Of a DNA stretch of 64,000 nucleotides, positions 28,032 to 36,673 are shown one piece after another. Numbering within the stretch: the stretch's first letter is position 1; every line of letters starts with the position of its first letter. Under the pieces are notes generated by a model. It had not been told where the DNA came from. It did not search any database and was given only the letters and a program-made list of their open reading frames with translations. The position numbers were made by a program, and so were the translations under genes. Source of the stretch: Sphingobium lignivorans (lineage in GTDB: Bacteria; Pseudomonadota; Alphaproteobacteria; Sphingomonadales; Sphingomonadaceae); the NCBI RefSeq assembly GCF_014203955.1, contig NZ_JACHKA010000001.1, forward strand, positions 124,001-188,000, given 5' to 3'.

Positions 28032-29654
28032 ATGATCCGCCTTTCCGGCCTCACCCTCCCGCTCGACCATCCGGCCGAGGCCATGGCTCCGGCCATCTGC
28101 GCGCGGCTGGGCATTCCAGCCGAGGACCTGCAGCATTTCGAGATCGTCCGGCGCGGCAATGACGCGCGGCGCAAGAGCGCGATCCTGCTTGTCTACATGC
28201 TCGATGTCGCGCTGCGTGACGAGGCCGCCGTGCTGGCGCGCTTCGCAGGCGATCACGAGGTCCGCGCGCGGCCGGACACCGACTATCATTTCGTCGCGAA
28301 AGCGCCCGAAGGCTGGTCCGGCCTGCGCCCGGTCGTCATCGGCGCCGGGCCATGTGGCCTGTTCGCCGGGCTCCTGCTGGCACAGATGGGCTTCCGCCCG
28401 ATCATTCTCGATCGGGGCAAGGTGGTGCGCGAACGCACCAAGGATACCTGGGGGCTGTGGCGCCGGTCAGTCCTGAACCCGGACAGCAATGTCCAGTTCG
28501 GGGAGGGGGGCGCGGGCACCTTTTCCGACGGCAAGCTCTACTGCCGCGTCAAGGATCCGCGTTTCCTCGGGCGCAAGGTGCTCGAGGAGTTCGTGAAGGC
28601 CGGCGCGCCGGAGGACATCCTCACCGAGGCGCATCCTCATATCGGCACGTTCCGGCTCGTCACCATGGTGGAGAACATGCGCCGCACCATCGAGGCGCTG
28701 GGCGGCGAATATCGCTGGCAGACCCGCGTCGATGATCTCGCGCTGGAGCGGGACGGGGAAGGCCGCATGGCCCTGCGCGGCCTGCATCTGCAGGATGGCA
28801 GCTTTCTGGAAGCCGATCATGTGGTCCTCGCCATCGGCCATAGTGCCCGGCCCACTTTCGAGATGCTGCATGCGCGCGGCGTTTATATGGAAGCCAAGCC
28901 CTTCTCCATCGGCGTGCGAATCGAGCATCCGCAGAGCTGGGTCGATGAAGCGCGCTACGGGGCCTGCGCGAAACACCCGATCCTGGGCGCAGCGGCCTAC
29001 AGCCTCGCGCATCATTGCGACAACGAGCGCACGGTCTACAGCTTCTGCATGTGCCCCGGCGGGCGTGTCGTGGCCGCCACATCCGAGGAAGGACGCGTGG
29101 TGACCAACGGCATGAGCCAATATTCACGCGCGGAGTTCAATGCCAATAGCGGGCTCGTCGTCGGCATCGAGCCCGCGCGGGATTATCCGGACGGGCCGCT
29201 CGCCGGTATCGCGCTGCAGCGTCACTGGGAGAGCCAGGCCTTTCTTGCCGGCGGTTCCGACTATCGCGCGCCTGCGCAGACGGTGGGTGACTTTCTTGCA
29301 GAACGCCCGTCAACAGCCACCGGCTCGGTCATCCCCAGCTACAAGCCGGGCGTCACGATGACCGATCTCTCCGCCTGTCTACCCCCGTTCGTCATCGAGG
29401 CCTTTCGCGAAGCCTTGCCCTTCTTCGGCAAGCAGATCCGCAACTATGACCATCCTGACGCCGTGATGACGGGCGTGGAGACGCGCACTTCGTCTCCCGT
29501 GCGAATCACGCGTGGCAGGGATTTTCAGAGCCTGAACGTGGCGCGGCTGTTTCCGGCCGGGGAGGGCGCCGGCTATGCCGGAGGCATTCTCTCGGCGGCA
29601 ATGGACGGGATCAAGGTCGCGGAAGCCGTCGGGAAAAGCATTCTCGCGCGCTGA
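28032..29654 (+). CDS. FAD-dependent dehydrogenase, COG2509-like
   Basis: A 540-residue flavoprotein. The first 95 residues form a small alpha/beta domain (LRRGNDARRKSAILLVYMLDVAL-type sequence). The Rossmann FAD motif PVVIGAGPCGLFAGLLLAQMG starts near residue 100, followed by ILDRGKVVRERTKDTWGLW and QFGEGGAGTFSDGKLYCR. The C-terminal block FPAGEGAGYAGGILSAAMDGIKVAEAV is typical of the uncharacterised FAD-dependent dehydrogenases in COG2509. The biological substrate is unknown. It stands 69 bp after ligB; any link to aromatic degradation is only positional. Confidence 0.8.
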   Translation: MIRLSGLTLPLDHPAEAMAPAICARLGIPAEDLQHFEIVRRGNDARRKSAILLVYMLDVALRDEAAVLARFAGDHEVRARPDTDYHFVAKAPEGWSGLRPVVIGAGPCGLFAGLLLAQMGFRPIILDRGKVVRERTKDTWGLWRRSVLNPDSNVQFGEGGAGTFSDGKLYCRVKDPRFLGRKVLEEFVKAGAPEDILTEAHPHIGTFRLVTMVENMRRTIEALGGEYRWQTRVDDLALERDGEGRMALRGLHLQDGSFLEADHVVLAIGHSARPTFEMLHARGVYMEAKPFSIGVRIEHPQSWVDEARYGACAKHPILGAAAYSLAHHCDNERTVYSFCMCPGGRVVAATSEEGRVVTNGMSQYSRAEFNANSGLVVGIEPARDYPDGPLAGIALQRHWESQAFLAGGSDYRAPAQTVGDFLAERPSTATGSVIPSYKPGVTMTDLSACLPPFVIEAFREALPFFGKQIRNYDHPDAVMTGVETRTSSPVRITRGRDFQSLNVARLFPAGEGAGYAGGILSAAMDGIKVAEAVGKSILAR

Positions 29655-29711
29655 GCAGCGGTTCGGGAAGGCGGCCTGCGCGTTTCCCGCGCGCAGCTTC
29701 TAGAATTCCCC

Positions 29712-29739
29712 TTGACCTTATTACTCTACTTAATAGATT
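29712..29739 (+). promoter_or_regulatory. putative sigma-70-type promoter
   Basis: TTGACC (29712-29717), a 16-bp spacer and TAGATT (29734-29739) lie in an AT-rich island within an otherwise GC-rich gap. They are about 143 bp upstream of the ATG at 29882. The match is fair; the start site is a guess. Confidence 0.4.
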
Positions 29740-29881
29740 GAGTTTCGTGCCCGATCGGGATCTTTGATCACAGGCGCGCCCGAGGCGACAACGCCAGGTC
29801 CGCGGTTGCCCTTCCGAAATGCGGAAATGCGCCGCAATGCTTTTCAGACGCTCGGCACCCCTCGTGGCTCGAGGTCCATTC

Positions 29882-30352
29882 ATGCTGCATTCTTCCTTGC
29901 GTCCGTTCATCACGCCTTTTCAGCAGGCCAATCTTCGCCGGCATGCCGCGTACCTTCTGTCGCTTCCCGCTGGTTACGAAGCGTTCGACATGCGGCGCAT
30001 CACGAGTGAAGGCGCCCGGGGAGAGAGCCGCGCACCAGCCTATCTGCCAGCGGACGGGATCGTCTGCTGCGCGATCGGCCATGGACCAAGAGCGGGCTTC
30101 GCGCCGGACGGAACGGAGAACTGGTATCGCTACTCCTGCCGCTATTTCATCGATGCCGGCGCAGGCTATTGGAGCGATGACGAGGAGTCTCCGGCGCGGG
30201 AGGCGTGGCTCTGGTGCTTCGACACGCTCTGGGCGGCCAGCGACAACAGCAGCGAGGGGGCGGCTCGCCGCATCCTCTGGCTGCTGGATCACGGCCTGCC
30301 TCCTTTCGCGGAGGCCCAGCGGGAAGGACTCGCGCCCTTATGCTATCGCTGA
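29882..30352 (+). CDS. hypothetical protein
   Basis: A 156-residue soluble protein with no signal peptide and no family I recognise. It is rich in Trp and acidic residues in its second half (ENWYRYSCRYFIDAGAGYWSDDEES and REAWLWCFDTLWAA), with three or four cysteines. The ATG at 29882 follows GAGG at a 7-bp spacing and begins MLHSSLRPFITPFQQANL. A short gap separates it from the convergent thioredoxin-like gene. Codon usage matches the neighbours, supporting a real gene. Function unknown. Confidence 0.6.
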   Translation: MLHSSLRPFITPFQQANLRRHAAYLLSLPAGYEAFDMRRITSEGARGESRAPAYLPADGIVCCAIGHGPRAGFAPDGTENWYRYSCRYFIDAGAGYWSDDEESPAREAWLWCFDTLWAASDNSSEGAARRILWLLDHGLPPFAEAQREGLAPLCYR

Positions 30353-30385
30353 TTGCGATGTGTGTGTGAGAGCGCCGGCTCCCTC

Positions 30386-31024
30386 TCAGCCGCTGATTTC
30401 CGCGACCAGGGCCTGTCCATCGGCGCCATCCCATTCGAGCGCGCCGATGACCCGGGCCACTTCCCGGCCTTGCGCGTCATAGAGGATCGTGGTCGGGAGA
30501 GTCCCCGTGCCGTAATGGAAGCCCAGCGCATTCTCAGGGTCGAGCCAGGTCTTCAGGGTGGAGAGCTTGCGGGCCGTCCAGAAGGCCGGGACGCCGCCCG
30601 GCTCCATGTCCTGCGAGACGGCGACGACAGCCACGCCCCGGCGCGTGCCGGCGGCCGCGAGCTTGTCCAGCGCGGGCAGTTCCGCGATGCAGGGCGCACA
30701 CCATGTCGCCCAGAGATTGACCAGAAGGGGCTTGCCGCCGGCGATCTCTTTCAGCGTGGCAGCCTTGCCTTCCAGCGTGGTGAAGGGCTTGTCCGGCATC
30801 GCTTCGCCCTTGTGGCTGCGGTCCACCACGTGCTTGAAAACGGCTTCGGTCCCGCCGCTCGCCGCGGACGGCACTTCATCGGCGGTCACTTCGTCAGGCG
30901 TGACTTCGTCGGGTGCCGCCGCGTTCGCGCCGCTGCCTTGCGCGGTTTCCCCGGAACGCCTATCGCACCCGCTCGCGGCCAGCGAGAGGCCGATGAGGAC
31001 AGCAAGGGCAGCGGAAAAGCGCAT
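30386..31024 (-). CDS. TlpA/ResA-type thioredoxin-like lipoprotein
   Basis: A 212-residue membrane-anchored thiol-disulfide protein. The N-terminus is a lipoprotein signal ending AASGC (Cys20). A linker with repeated PDEV/ADEV acidic units follows (about 37-53), then a thioredoxin fold with the redox motif WATWCAPC (C109 and C112), a QDMEPGG loop, and the conserved cis-Pro segment TLPTTILYD. TlpA/ResA proteins reduce periplasmic disulfides, for instance during cytochrome c maturation. The start codon overlaps the divergent argH start codon by two bases at 31022-31025. Confidence 0.85.
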   Translation of the reverse strand: MRFSAALAVLIGLSLAASGCDRRSGETAQGSGANAAAPDEVTPDEVTADEVPSAASGGTEAVFKHVVDRSHKGEAMPDKPFTTLEGKAATLKEIAGGKPLLVNLWATWCAPCIAELPALDKLAAAGTRRGVAVVAVSQDMEPGGVPAFWTARKLSTLKTWLDPENALGFHYGTGTLPTTILYDAQGREVARVIGALEWDGADGQALVAEISG

Positions 31025-32439
31025 GGCAGACTCCGGTAAAAAGGACGCGAACAGCATGTGGGGCGGCCGTTTCGAAGCCGGTCCCGCTGCGGTCATGCGC
31101 GAGATAAATGCCTCCTTGCCATTCGACAAGCGGCTGTGGCGGCAGGATATCGCCGGCTCCATCGCGCACGCAAGGATGCTCGGGACGCAAGGCATCCTCA
31201 CTCTCGAGGAATCGGAGACGATCATCGCCGGGCTGCAGGCGATCCATTCCGAATATGAGGCAGGCGACCTGCCGAGCGATCTGGACCTTGAAGATATCCA
31301 CATGGCCACGGAGGCCCGGCTGGCGGACAGGATCGGCCCGGTCGCCGGACGCCTGCACACGGCGCGCTCCCGCAACGATCAGGTGGCCACCGATTTCCGT
31401 CTCTTCGTCCGCGATGCGATGGATGATGTGGATGCGGGACTGGCGGCGCTCCAGCGCGCGCTCGTCGATCGGGCGGACGAGCATGCCGCCTCCGTCATGC
31501 CGGGCTTCACGCATCTCCAGAGCGCCCAGCCGGTGACGCTCGGCCACCATCTCATGGCCTATTACGAGATGATCGCGCGCGACCGCTCACGCTTCGCCGA
31601 TGCGCGGGCGCGGATGAACCTCTCGCCGCTCGGTGCTGCCGCGCTGGCCGGCACAGGCTTCCCGACCGACCGGCACATGACCGCTGCCGCGCTCGGCTTC
31701 GACGGGCCGACGCGCAACAGCCTGGACAGCGTCTCGGACCGTGATTTCGCGCTCGATTATCTGATGGCTGCTACGCAGTGCAGCCTGCATCTTTCGCGCC
31801 TCGCGGAGGAGTTCGTGATCTGGGCGAGCCAGCCTTTCGGTTTCATCACACTGCCCGATGCCTATTCAACCGGCAGCTCGATCATGCCGCAAAAGCGCAA
31901 TCCGGACGCCGCCGAGCTGGTGCGCGGCCATGCCGGGCGGATCATGGGCTGCATGACGAGCCTCGCCGTCACCATGAAGGGCCTGCCGCTCGCTTATTCC
32001 AAGGACATGCAGGACGACAAGCCGCCGCTGTTCGAGGCGCATGATCTGCTCGGCCTGTGCATCACGGCGATGACCGGCATGATCGAGACGACCCGCTTCC
32101 GCACGGACCGGATGCGCGCGCTCGCGGAAGCGGGGTTCTCCACCGCCACTGACCTTGCGGACTGGCTGGTGCGCGAGGCGAACGTGCCGTTCCGGGAAGC
32201 GCATCACATCACCGGCCCGCGCCGTGAAGGCGGCGGAGGACGCCGGCAGCACGCTGGCCGACCTGCCGCTCGAAACGCTTCAGGCCATCGATCCGCGCAT
32301 TGACGGGCGTGTCTATGCCGTGCTCACTGTCGATGCCTCGGTGGCAAGCCGCCGCTCTTATGGCGGTACCGCGCCGGAGCAGGTCCGCGCCCAGATCGTC
32401 GAGGCGCGCGCCGCGCTGGACAAGGAGACGGCCCGATGA
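31023..32439 (+). pseudogene. argH: argH, argininosuccinate lyase, with one apparent +1 frameshift
   Basis: Two frames together make a full argininosuccinate lyase of about 471 residues, the enzyme releasing arginine and fumarate in the last step of arginine synthesis. [41 protein letters not shown] and the fumarase-superfamily signature [11 protein letters not shown] are all present. The frame shifts at 32216-32218. After AHHITG one extra C (GGCCCG for GGCCG) throws the last 75 residues out of frame; removing it restores [14 protein letters not shown] and the C-terminus. There is no other lesion. The ATG at 31023 is used; an ATG at 31056 (MWGGRF) with AAGGA 10 bp upstream is a strong alternative start. 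A sequencing error is likely. Confidence 0.88.
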
Positions 32440-32699
32440 AAGCCATTCTGGCCTCGACTTTCCTGCTGGCGACGCTTGCGGCCTGTGGCTCGGTCACGCC
32501 GCTGCGCCCGCAGCAGGGTATGGGCGAAGTCCCCAAGGCGGCTGCAGCAGAGCGGCGCGAGACGCCGGCGGAACTCATGACGCCTTCCACGCAGGCGCAG
32601 CCCGAACGGCGCGCCGACCTGCTGACCCGATCCGCCGAACGCGAGGAAGACCCCTTCGCACTTCCCCCGGGGCCGGACAACGGCAAGCCCAAGGACTGA
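32436..32699 (+). CDS. small lipoprotein, possibly LptM-like
   Basis: An 87-residue protein with a typical lipoprotein signal: Lys2, a hydrophobic core, and the lipobox LAAC (Cys17). The mature part is short, unstructured and rich in Pro, Glu and Arg. A small lipoprotein between argH and lysA recurs in Alphaproteobacteria and is often placed with the LptM (YifL) group that assists LptD assembly in the outer membrane. This is inferred from position and size because the mature part is not strongly conserved. It overlaps the argH stop by 4 bp (ATGA). Confidence 0.65.
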   Translation: MKAILASTFLLATLAACGSVTPLRPQQGMGEVPKAAAAERRETPAELMTPSTQAQPERRADLLTRSAEREEDPFALPPGPDNGKPKD

Positions 32700-32799
32700 G
32701 GCCGCCCAGCCGGATAGTGATTCGGCGCAACCCTGCTTTCGCGCATGCAGGGAAAAGTTGGTTCCCTTCCGCTCGCCCGCTCTCTAGGGGCAGCACATC

Positions 32800-34062
32800 A
32801 TGGATCATTTCGCCTACAAGGATGGCGTGCTGCACGCCGAGAACGTGCCGATGAGCACGATTGCCGATGCGGTCGGCACACCGGTATATGTCTACTCCCG
32901 TGCCACGCTGGAGCGGCATGCCCGCGTGTTCCGTGAGGCGCTGGACGCAGTCCCCCGCAAGCACATCGCCTTCGCGATCAAGGCCAATCCCAATCTTGCC
33001 GTGCTGCGCGTGCTGGCGCGCGAGGGCTATGGTGCGGACATCGTGTCGGGCGGGGAGATGCAGCGGGCGCTCGCTGCCGGAATGCCGGCGCAGGACATCG
33101 TCTTCTCCGGCGTGGGCAAGACCCGCGCGGAGCTGGCGGCGGCACTGGAAGCAGGCATCGGCCAGTTCAATATCGAGCTGGAGGAGGAAGGCGTTGTCCT
33201 TGCGCAGATCGCGCAGGAAATGGGGCGTACTGCCGATGCCGTGCTGCGCGTCAATCCGGATGTCGATGCGGGCACGCATGCCAAGATCTCGACCGGCATG
33301 AAGGAGAACAAGTTCGGCGTGCCGATCGATCAGGCGGGCTGGATTTTCGCGCGGCTGGCAACGCTGCCGGGTCTCGCCATGCGCGGCATCGCGATTCACA
33401 TCGGCAGCCAGCTCTTCGACCTCGCCCCGCTGGAAGCGGCCTATGGCAAGATCGGAGCGCTCATGCGCGATCTGCGTGCGGCCGGTCACGTCATCGACCG
33501 GGTCGATCTTGGCGGTGGTCTGGGCGTGCCTTATGAACGCGACAAGATACCGCCGAGCCCCGCCGACTATGGCGCGATGGTGGCCCGTGCGACGAAGGAC
33601 TGGGACGCGACGCTCTATTTCGAGCCGGGCCGCGTGATCGTGGGCAATGCCGGCGTGCTGTTGACGCGCGTCATCTGGGTGAAGCCGGGGGTGATCCGGC
33701 CCTATGTGATCGTCGATGCCGCCATGAACGACCTCGCCCGGCCTGCCATGTATGATGCCTGGCACGATTTCGAGGCCGTGGCGCCGACGGGCGAACACTT
33801 CGTCGCCAATATCGCGGGCCCGGTCTGCGAGAGTGGCGACACTTTCGCGATGGCGCGCGATATCGATCTGGTGAAGGCGGGCGACCTTGCGGTGTTCCGC
33901 ACGGCCGGCGCTTATGGCGCGACCATGGCGAGCACCTACAACAGCCGCCCACTGGTGCCCGAGGTCATGGTGGATGGCGACCGTTTCGCCGTCGTGGCCG
34001 ATCGCATCATGCCCGAGGCGATCATTGCGGCCGAGCGCATGCCGGACTTCCTCCAGGATTGA
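32800..34062 (+). CDS. lysA: diaminopimelate decarboxylase
   Basis: A 420-residue PLP enzyme converting meso-diaminopimelate to lysine. Fold-III motifs are present: the PLP lysine in FAIKANPN (Lys61), IHIGSQLFD, DLGGGLGVPYE, EPGRVIVGNAG, and CESGDTFA with the active-site Cys contributed across the dimer. The length is normal. The ATG at 32800 follows AGGGG. It is the third gene of the argH-lipoprotein-lysA run, and a siroheme-synthesis gene begins 5 bp after its stop. Confidence 0.95.
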   Translation: MDHFAYKDGVLHAENVPMSTIADAVGTPVYVYSRATLERHARVFREALDAVPRKHIAFAIKANPNLAVLRVLAREGYGADIVSGGEMQRALAAGMPAQDIVFSGVGKTRAELAAALEAGIGQFNIELEEEGVVLAQIAQEMGRTADAVLRVNPDVDAGTHAKISTGMKENKFGVPIDQAGWIFARLATLPGLAMRGIAIHIGSQLFDLAPLEAAYGKIGALMRDLRAAGHVIDRVDLGGGLGVPYERDKIPPSPADYGAMVARATKDWDATLYFEPGRVIVGNAGVLLTRVIWVKPGVIRPYVIVDAAMNDLARPAMYDAWHDFEAVAPTGEHFVANIAGPVCESGDTFAMARDIDLVKAGDLAVFRTAGAYGATMASTYNSRPLVPEVMVDGDRFAVVADRIMPEAIIAAERMPDFLQD

Positions 34063-34067
34063 GTGCC

Positions 34068-34853
34068 ATGCACAGCCTGCCGCTCTTCTTCAGGATCGCA
34101 GGCAGGCCGGTGATCCTGCTCGGCGCCGGCGAGGCGGCACAGGCGAAGCGAAGGCTGATCGAACGGGCCGGCGGGATTGCGGTCGGCGAGGCGGATGAGG
34201 CGGCGTCCCTTGCCTTCATCGCTTTAGATGACCCGGAGGAAAGCGCTCAGGCTGCGGGGCGGCTGCGGGCCCGGGGCATTCTCGTCAATGTCGTCGACCA
34301 GCCCGCCCTTTGTGATTTCACGACGCCAGCGATCGTCGATCGCGATCCCGTGCTGGTGGCCGTCGGGACCGGCGGCGCGTCGGCGGGGCTGGCCAAGGCC
34401 GTGCGCCAGCGCATCGAGCGACTGCTGCCCCCCGACCTCGGCGCGCTGGCGCAGGCGCTGGCGGAGGCACGCGCGGCGCTGCGGGCGCGCTGGCCTGATG
34501 CTCGCCAGCGTCGCCAGGCGCTTGACGAGGCACTGCGCGAGAAGGGGATGCTCGATCCGCTTGGAGAGCGCCCTGCCGACGCCGTGCGCCTCTGGCTGGA
34601 CGGTGCGGGAGAGGATGGACCGGCAGACCGCGCGGAGACCATCCTGCTCACGTCGTCCGACCCGGATGATCTCAGTCTCCGCGCGGCGCGTCTGCTCGGC
34701 GAGGCGGATCGCATCCTTCACGACCCGACGGTGCCCGAGACGATCCTCGCCCGGGCGCGCGCCGACGCGTCGCGGGTGCGCCTGACCAGCGAAAGCCCCC
34801 GGCCGGCCGGGCCCGGCCTGACGCTGATCGTCACATGGGCAAAAGCGTCCTGA
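34068..34853 (+). CDS. precorrin-2 dehydrogenase/sirohydrochlorin ferrochelatase (CysG N-terminal type) with a partial SUMT-like tail
   Basis: A 261-residue protein. Residues 1-110 match the NAD-binding half of CysG/Met8: LPLFFRIAGRPVILLGAGEAA, VNVVDQPALCDFTTPAIVDRDPVLVAVGTGGASAGLA. That part oxidises precorrin-2 and can chelate iron into siroheme. Residues 110-165 form the helical dimerisation region. The last 75 residues (ILLTSSDPDDLSLRAARLLGEADRILHD) resemble only the beginning of the uroporphyrinogen methyltransferase domain, whose remainder is absent. The ATG at 34068 was preferred; a TTG at 34059 overlaps the lysA stop. No sulfite or nitrite reductase gene is adjacent. Confidence 0.8.
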   Translation: MHSLPLFFRIAGRPVILLGAGEAAQAKRRLIERAGGIAVGEADEAASLAFIALDDPEESAQAAGRLRARGILVNVVDQPALCDFTTPAIVDRDPVLVAVGTGGASAGLAKAVRQRIERLLPPDLGALAQALAEARAALRARWPDARQRRQALDEALREKGMLDPLGERPADAVRLWLDGAGEDGPADRAETILLTSSDPDDLSLRAARLLGEADRILHDPTVPETILARARADASRVRLTSESPRPAGPGLTLIVTWAKAS

Positions 34854-34975
34854 AACTGCTCCGATCCGGAGCATATGTTGCGTCGACAGGTCGCTTTTCG
34901 GCCTAGCTTTCCGGCGATGCCCGCCTCCTGCGGCGGGGCGCGGCGGGGCGCCGCGAGAGGCGTGAGAAGGCGAAC

Positions 34976-35734
34976 GTGCAGCGTATCGAGATCTGGCTTT
35001 GCCACCATGATGACGCGCGGGATCGCCGGCTCGCCATTCTGATGCGCGCCCTGCGGAGAGCCAATGTAGCCGTGCATCTGCGCACGATCAGGCCGAAACA
35101 TGCCGGCACCGCTGCCCGTTCGCCGGACAACGCTCTCTGCTGGCAGCGCCGGGATGATGTGCGCGCGCGCATCCGTATTCTGGCGGCCGGTGCCGTCGAC
35201 GTCATCGGGCCATGGATGAGCGAAGGTGAGGCGCTGGCCCGCAGCTTGCGCCATGCCCGCGCGGTGGCCGTGGCAACGCCTTTTGCGCGTCCCCGCGTCC
35301 GCCTGGGCGAACTGGAGATCGATCTCATGCGCCGTGAGGCCTGGCGTCTCGGCCGCCCGCTTGGGCTCGTGCAGCGCGAGTTTGAGTTGCTGCATTGCCT
35401 CGCGCTGCATCCCGGCCGGCCGCAGACGCGGGAGGCCTTGCTCTGGTCCGTCTGGGGTGTGGGTTTCGATCCGGGCACCAATGTGGTCCAGGTTCATGTC
35501 TCGCGCCTGCGCGCCAAGCTCGACCGCGATTTCGACTGGCAGATGCTGCGCACGATGCGTGGCGTGGGCTATGCCCTGGTCGCGCGTCCGCGCGCGCCCG
35601 GCGCGGGGCACACGGGAGCGGCGGGGACGCCGATCCTGTCCGGTGCGTCCCGCCCTGCCGTCGTGCCTGGAGGGCATTTTGCGCCGGACTGCCTTGCCCC
35701 ACGCCGCGAAACACGACATGCCCATGCGCGATGA
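34976..35734 (+). CDS. OmpR-type winged-helix regulator with degenerate receiver domain
   Basis: A 252-residue protein. The C-terminal part (about 105-205) is a clear OmpR/PhoB winged helix: LGELEIDLMRREAWRLGRPLGLVQREFELL, then VVQVHVSRLRAKLD and MRGVGYALV. The N-terminal 100 residues look like a shortened receiver. Acidic residues appear at the start (CHHDDARDRR) and AAGAVDVIGPW resembles the usual AGADDYIxKPF end, but the central strand that should carry the phosphorylated Asp is missing. The start is GTG at 34976 with AGAAGG 6 bp before it. The last 48 residues are low-complexity. The stop overlaps the next gene by 4 bp. No histidine kinase is nearby. Confidence 0.75.
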   Translation: MQRIEIWLCHHDDARDRRLAILMRALRRANVAVHLRTIRPKHAGTAARSPDNALCWQRRDDVRARIRILAAGAVDVIGPWMSEGEALARSLRHARAVAVATPFARPRVRLGELEIDLMRREAWRLGRPLGLVQREFELLHCLALHPGRPQTREALLWSVWGVGFDPGTNVVQVHVSRLRAKLDRDFDWQMLRTMRGVGYALVARPRAPGAGHTGAAGTPILSGASRPAVVPGGHFAPDCLAPRRETRHAHAR

Positions 35735-36612
35735 CTTCTCCCATCGTCTCCGTCGCGCTCGATGCCCATGCCGATCTCGGCGAAGCGCCGCGCTGGCACG
35801 CCGCCGAGCGCCGGCTTTACTGGGTGGATATCAACCGCAACGCGCTTCACCGATTCGATCCGGCAACGGGCGAGGACGACCTGCGCCGCTTCGATCAACC
35901 TGTCGGCTGCTTCGCCTTTCGCGTTGGTGGCGGATTTCTGCTCGCGATGAAGGATGGGCTGGCGATGCTGGACGGCTGGGAGGCGGAACTTCGCCCCTTC
36001 GGCAATCCCATCCTCGCTGGCCGGCCGGACCTGCGCTTCAACGACGGGCGCACCGATCCTTCGGGACGCTTCTGGACAGGCACGGTCAACACGGCCAAGA
36101 GCGCGCGGGACGCCGCGCTCTACCGGATCGATCCGGACGGAACCATCACCTGGATCGAAGGCGGGATGCTGACCTGCAATGGCGCGGCCTTCAATGCGGA
36201 TGGCACCGCTTTCCGCCATGCCGACACGCCGAGCCATGTGTTGCGCGGCTATGATGTTGATCCGGCGTCGGGCAGCTTGTCCCGCGCGCATATCGTGCAC
36301 CGCTTCGAGCAGGGCACGGGGCGCCCGGACGGAGGCTCCTTCGATGCCGAGGGCTGCTACTGGAGCGCCCTGTTCGACGGCGGGCGCGTCGTGCGGCTTT
36401 CGCCCGAGGGCGAGATATTGCAGACGGTGGCCTTGCCGGTCAGCCGGCCGACGATGATCGCCTTCGGCGGCGCCGATCTGCGCACCGCTTATGTCACCAG
36501 CGCGCGGACGGGGCTCTCCGAAGCCGATCTCGCTGCCCAACCCCATGCCGGGGCGATCTTCTCGTTTCCCGTGGACGTTCCCGGACTGCCGGAGTGGCCG
36601 TTCGGGGCATGA
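35731..36612 (+). CDS. SMP-30/gluconolactonase family sugar lactonase
   Basis: A 293-residue six-bladed beta-propeller hydrolase of the SMP-30/luciferin-regenerating family, which usually opens aldonolactones such as glucono- or arabinonolactone. Landmarks are GEAPRWHAAERRLYWVDI with the metal-binding Glu near residue 15, RFNDGRTDPSGRFWTGT with Asn and Asp ligands, LTCNGAAFNADGTAF, and GRPDGGSFDAEGCYWSAL with the further Asp. It is expected to be cytoplasmic. The start ATG overlaps the regulator stop (ATGA), so the two are translationally coupled and the regulator may control sugar-acid use. No sugar dehydrogenase gene is alongside. Confidence 0.87.
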   Translation: MTSPIVSVALDAHADLGEAPRWHAAERRLYWVDINRNALHRFDPATGEDDLRRFDQPVGCFAFRVGGGFLLAMKDGLAMLDGWEAELRPFGNPILAGRPDLRFNDGRTDPSGRFWTGTVNTAKSARDAALYRIDPDGTITWIEGGMLTCNGAAFNADGTAFRHADTPSHVLRGYDVDPASGSLSRAHIVHRFEQGTGRPDGGSFDAEGCYWSALFDGGRVVRLSPEGEILQTVALPVSRPTMIAFGGADLRTAYVTSARTGLSEADLAAQPHAGAIFSFPVDVPGLPEWPFGA

Positions 36613-36625
36613 GGATGTGCCAGCC

Positions 36626-36653
36626 GGGAGGGATGAAACGCCATCCCCCTCCC
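36626..36653. terminator. possible terminator hairpin between convergent genes
   Basis: GGGAGGGATG (36626-36635) can pair with CATCCCCCTCCC (36642-36653) with two bulged C, across a 6-nt loop. It lies between the SMP-30 gene and the convergent S9 peptidase. There is no T-run, so this is only a candidate. Confidence 0.35.
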
Positions 36654-36673
36654 TTCACCCCTCCTCGGTCCGC

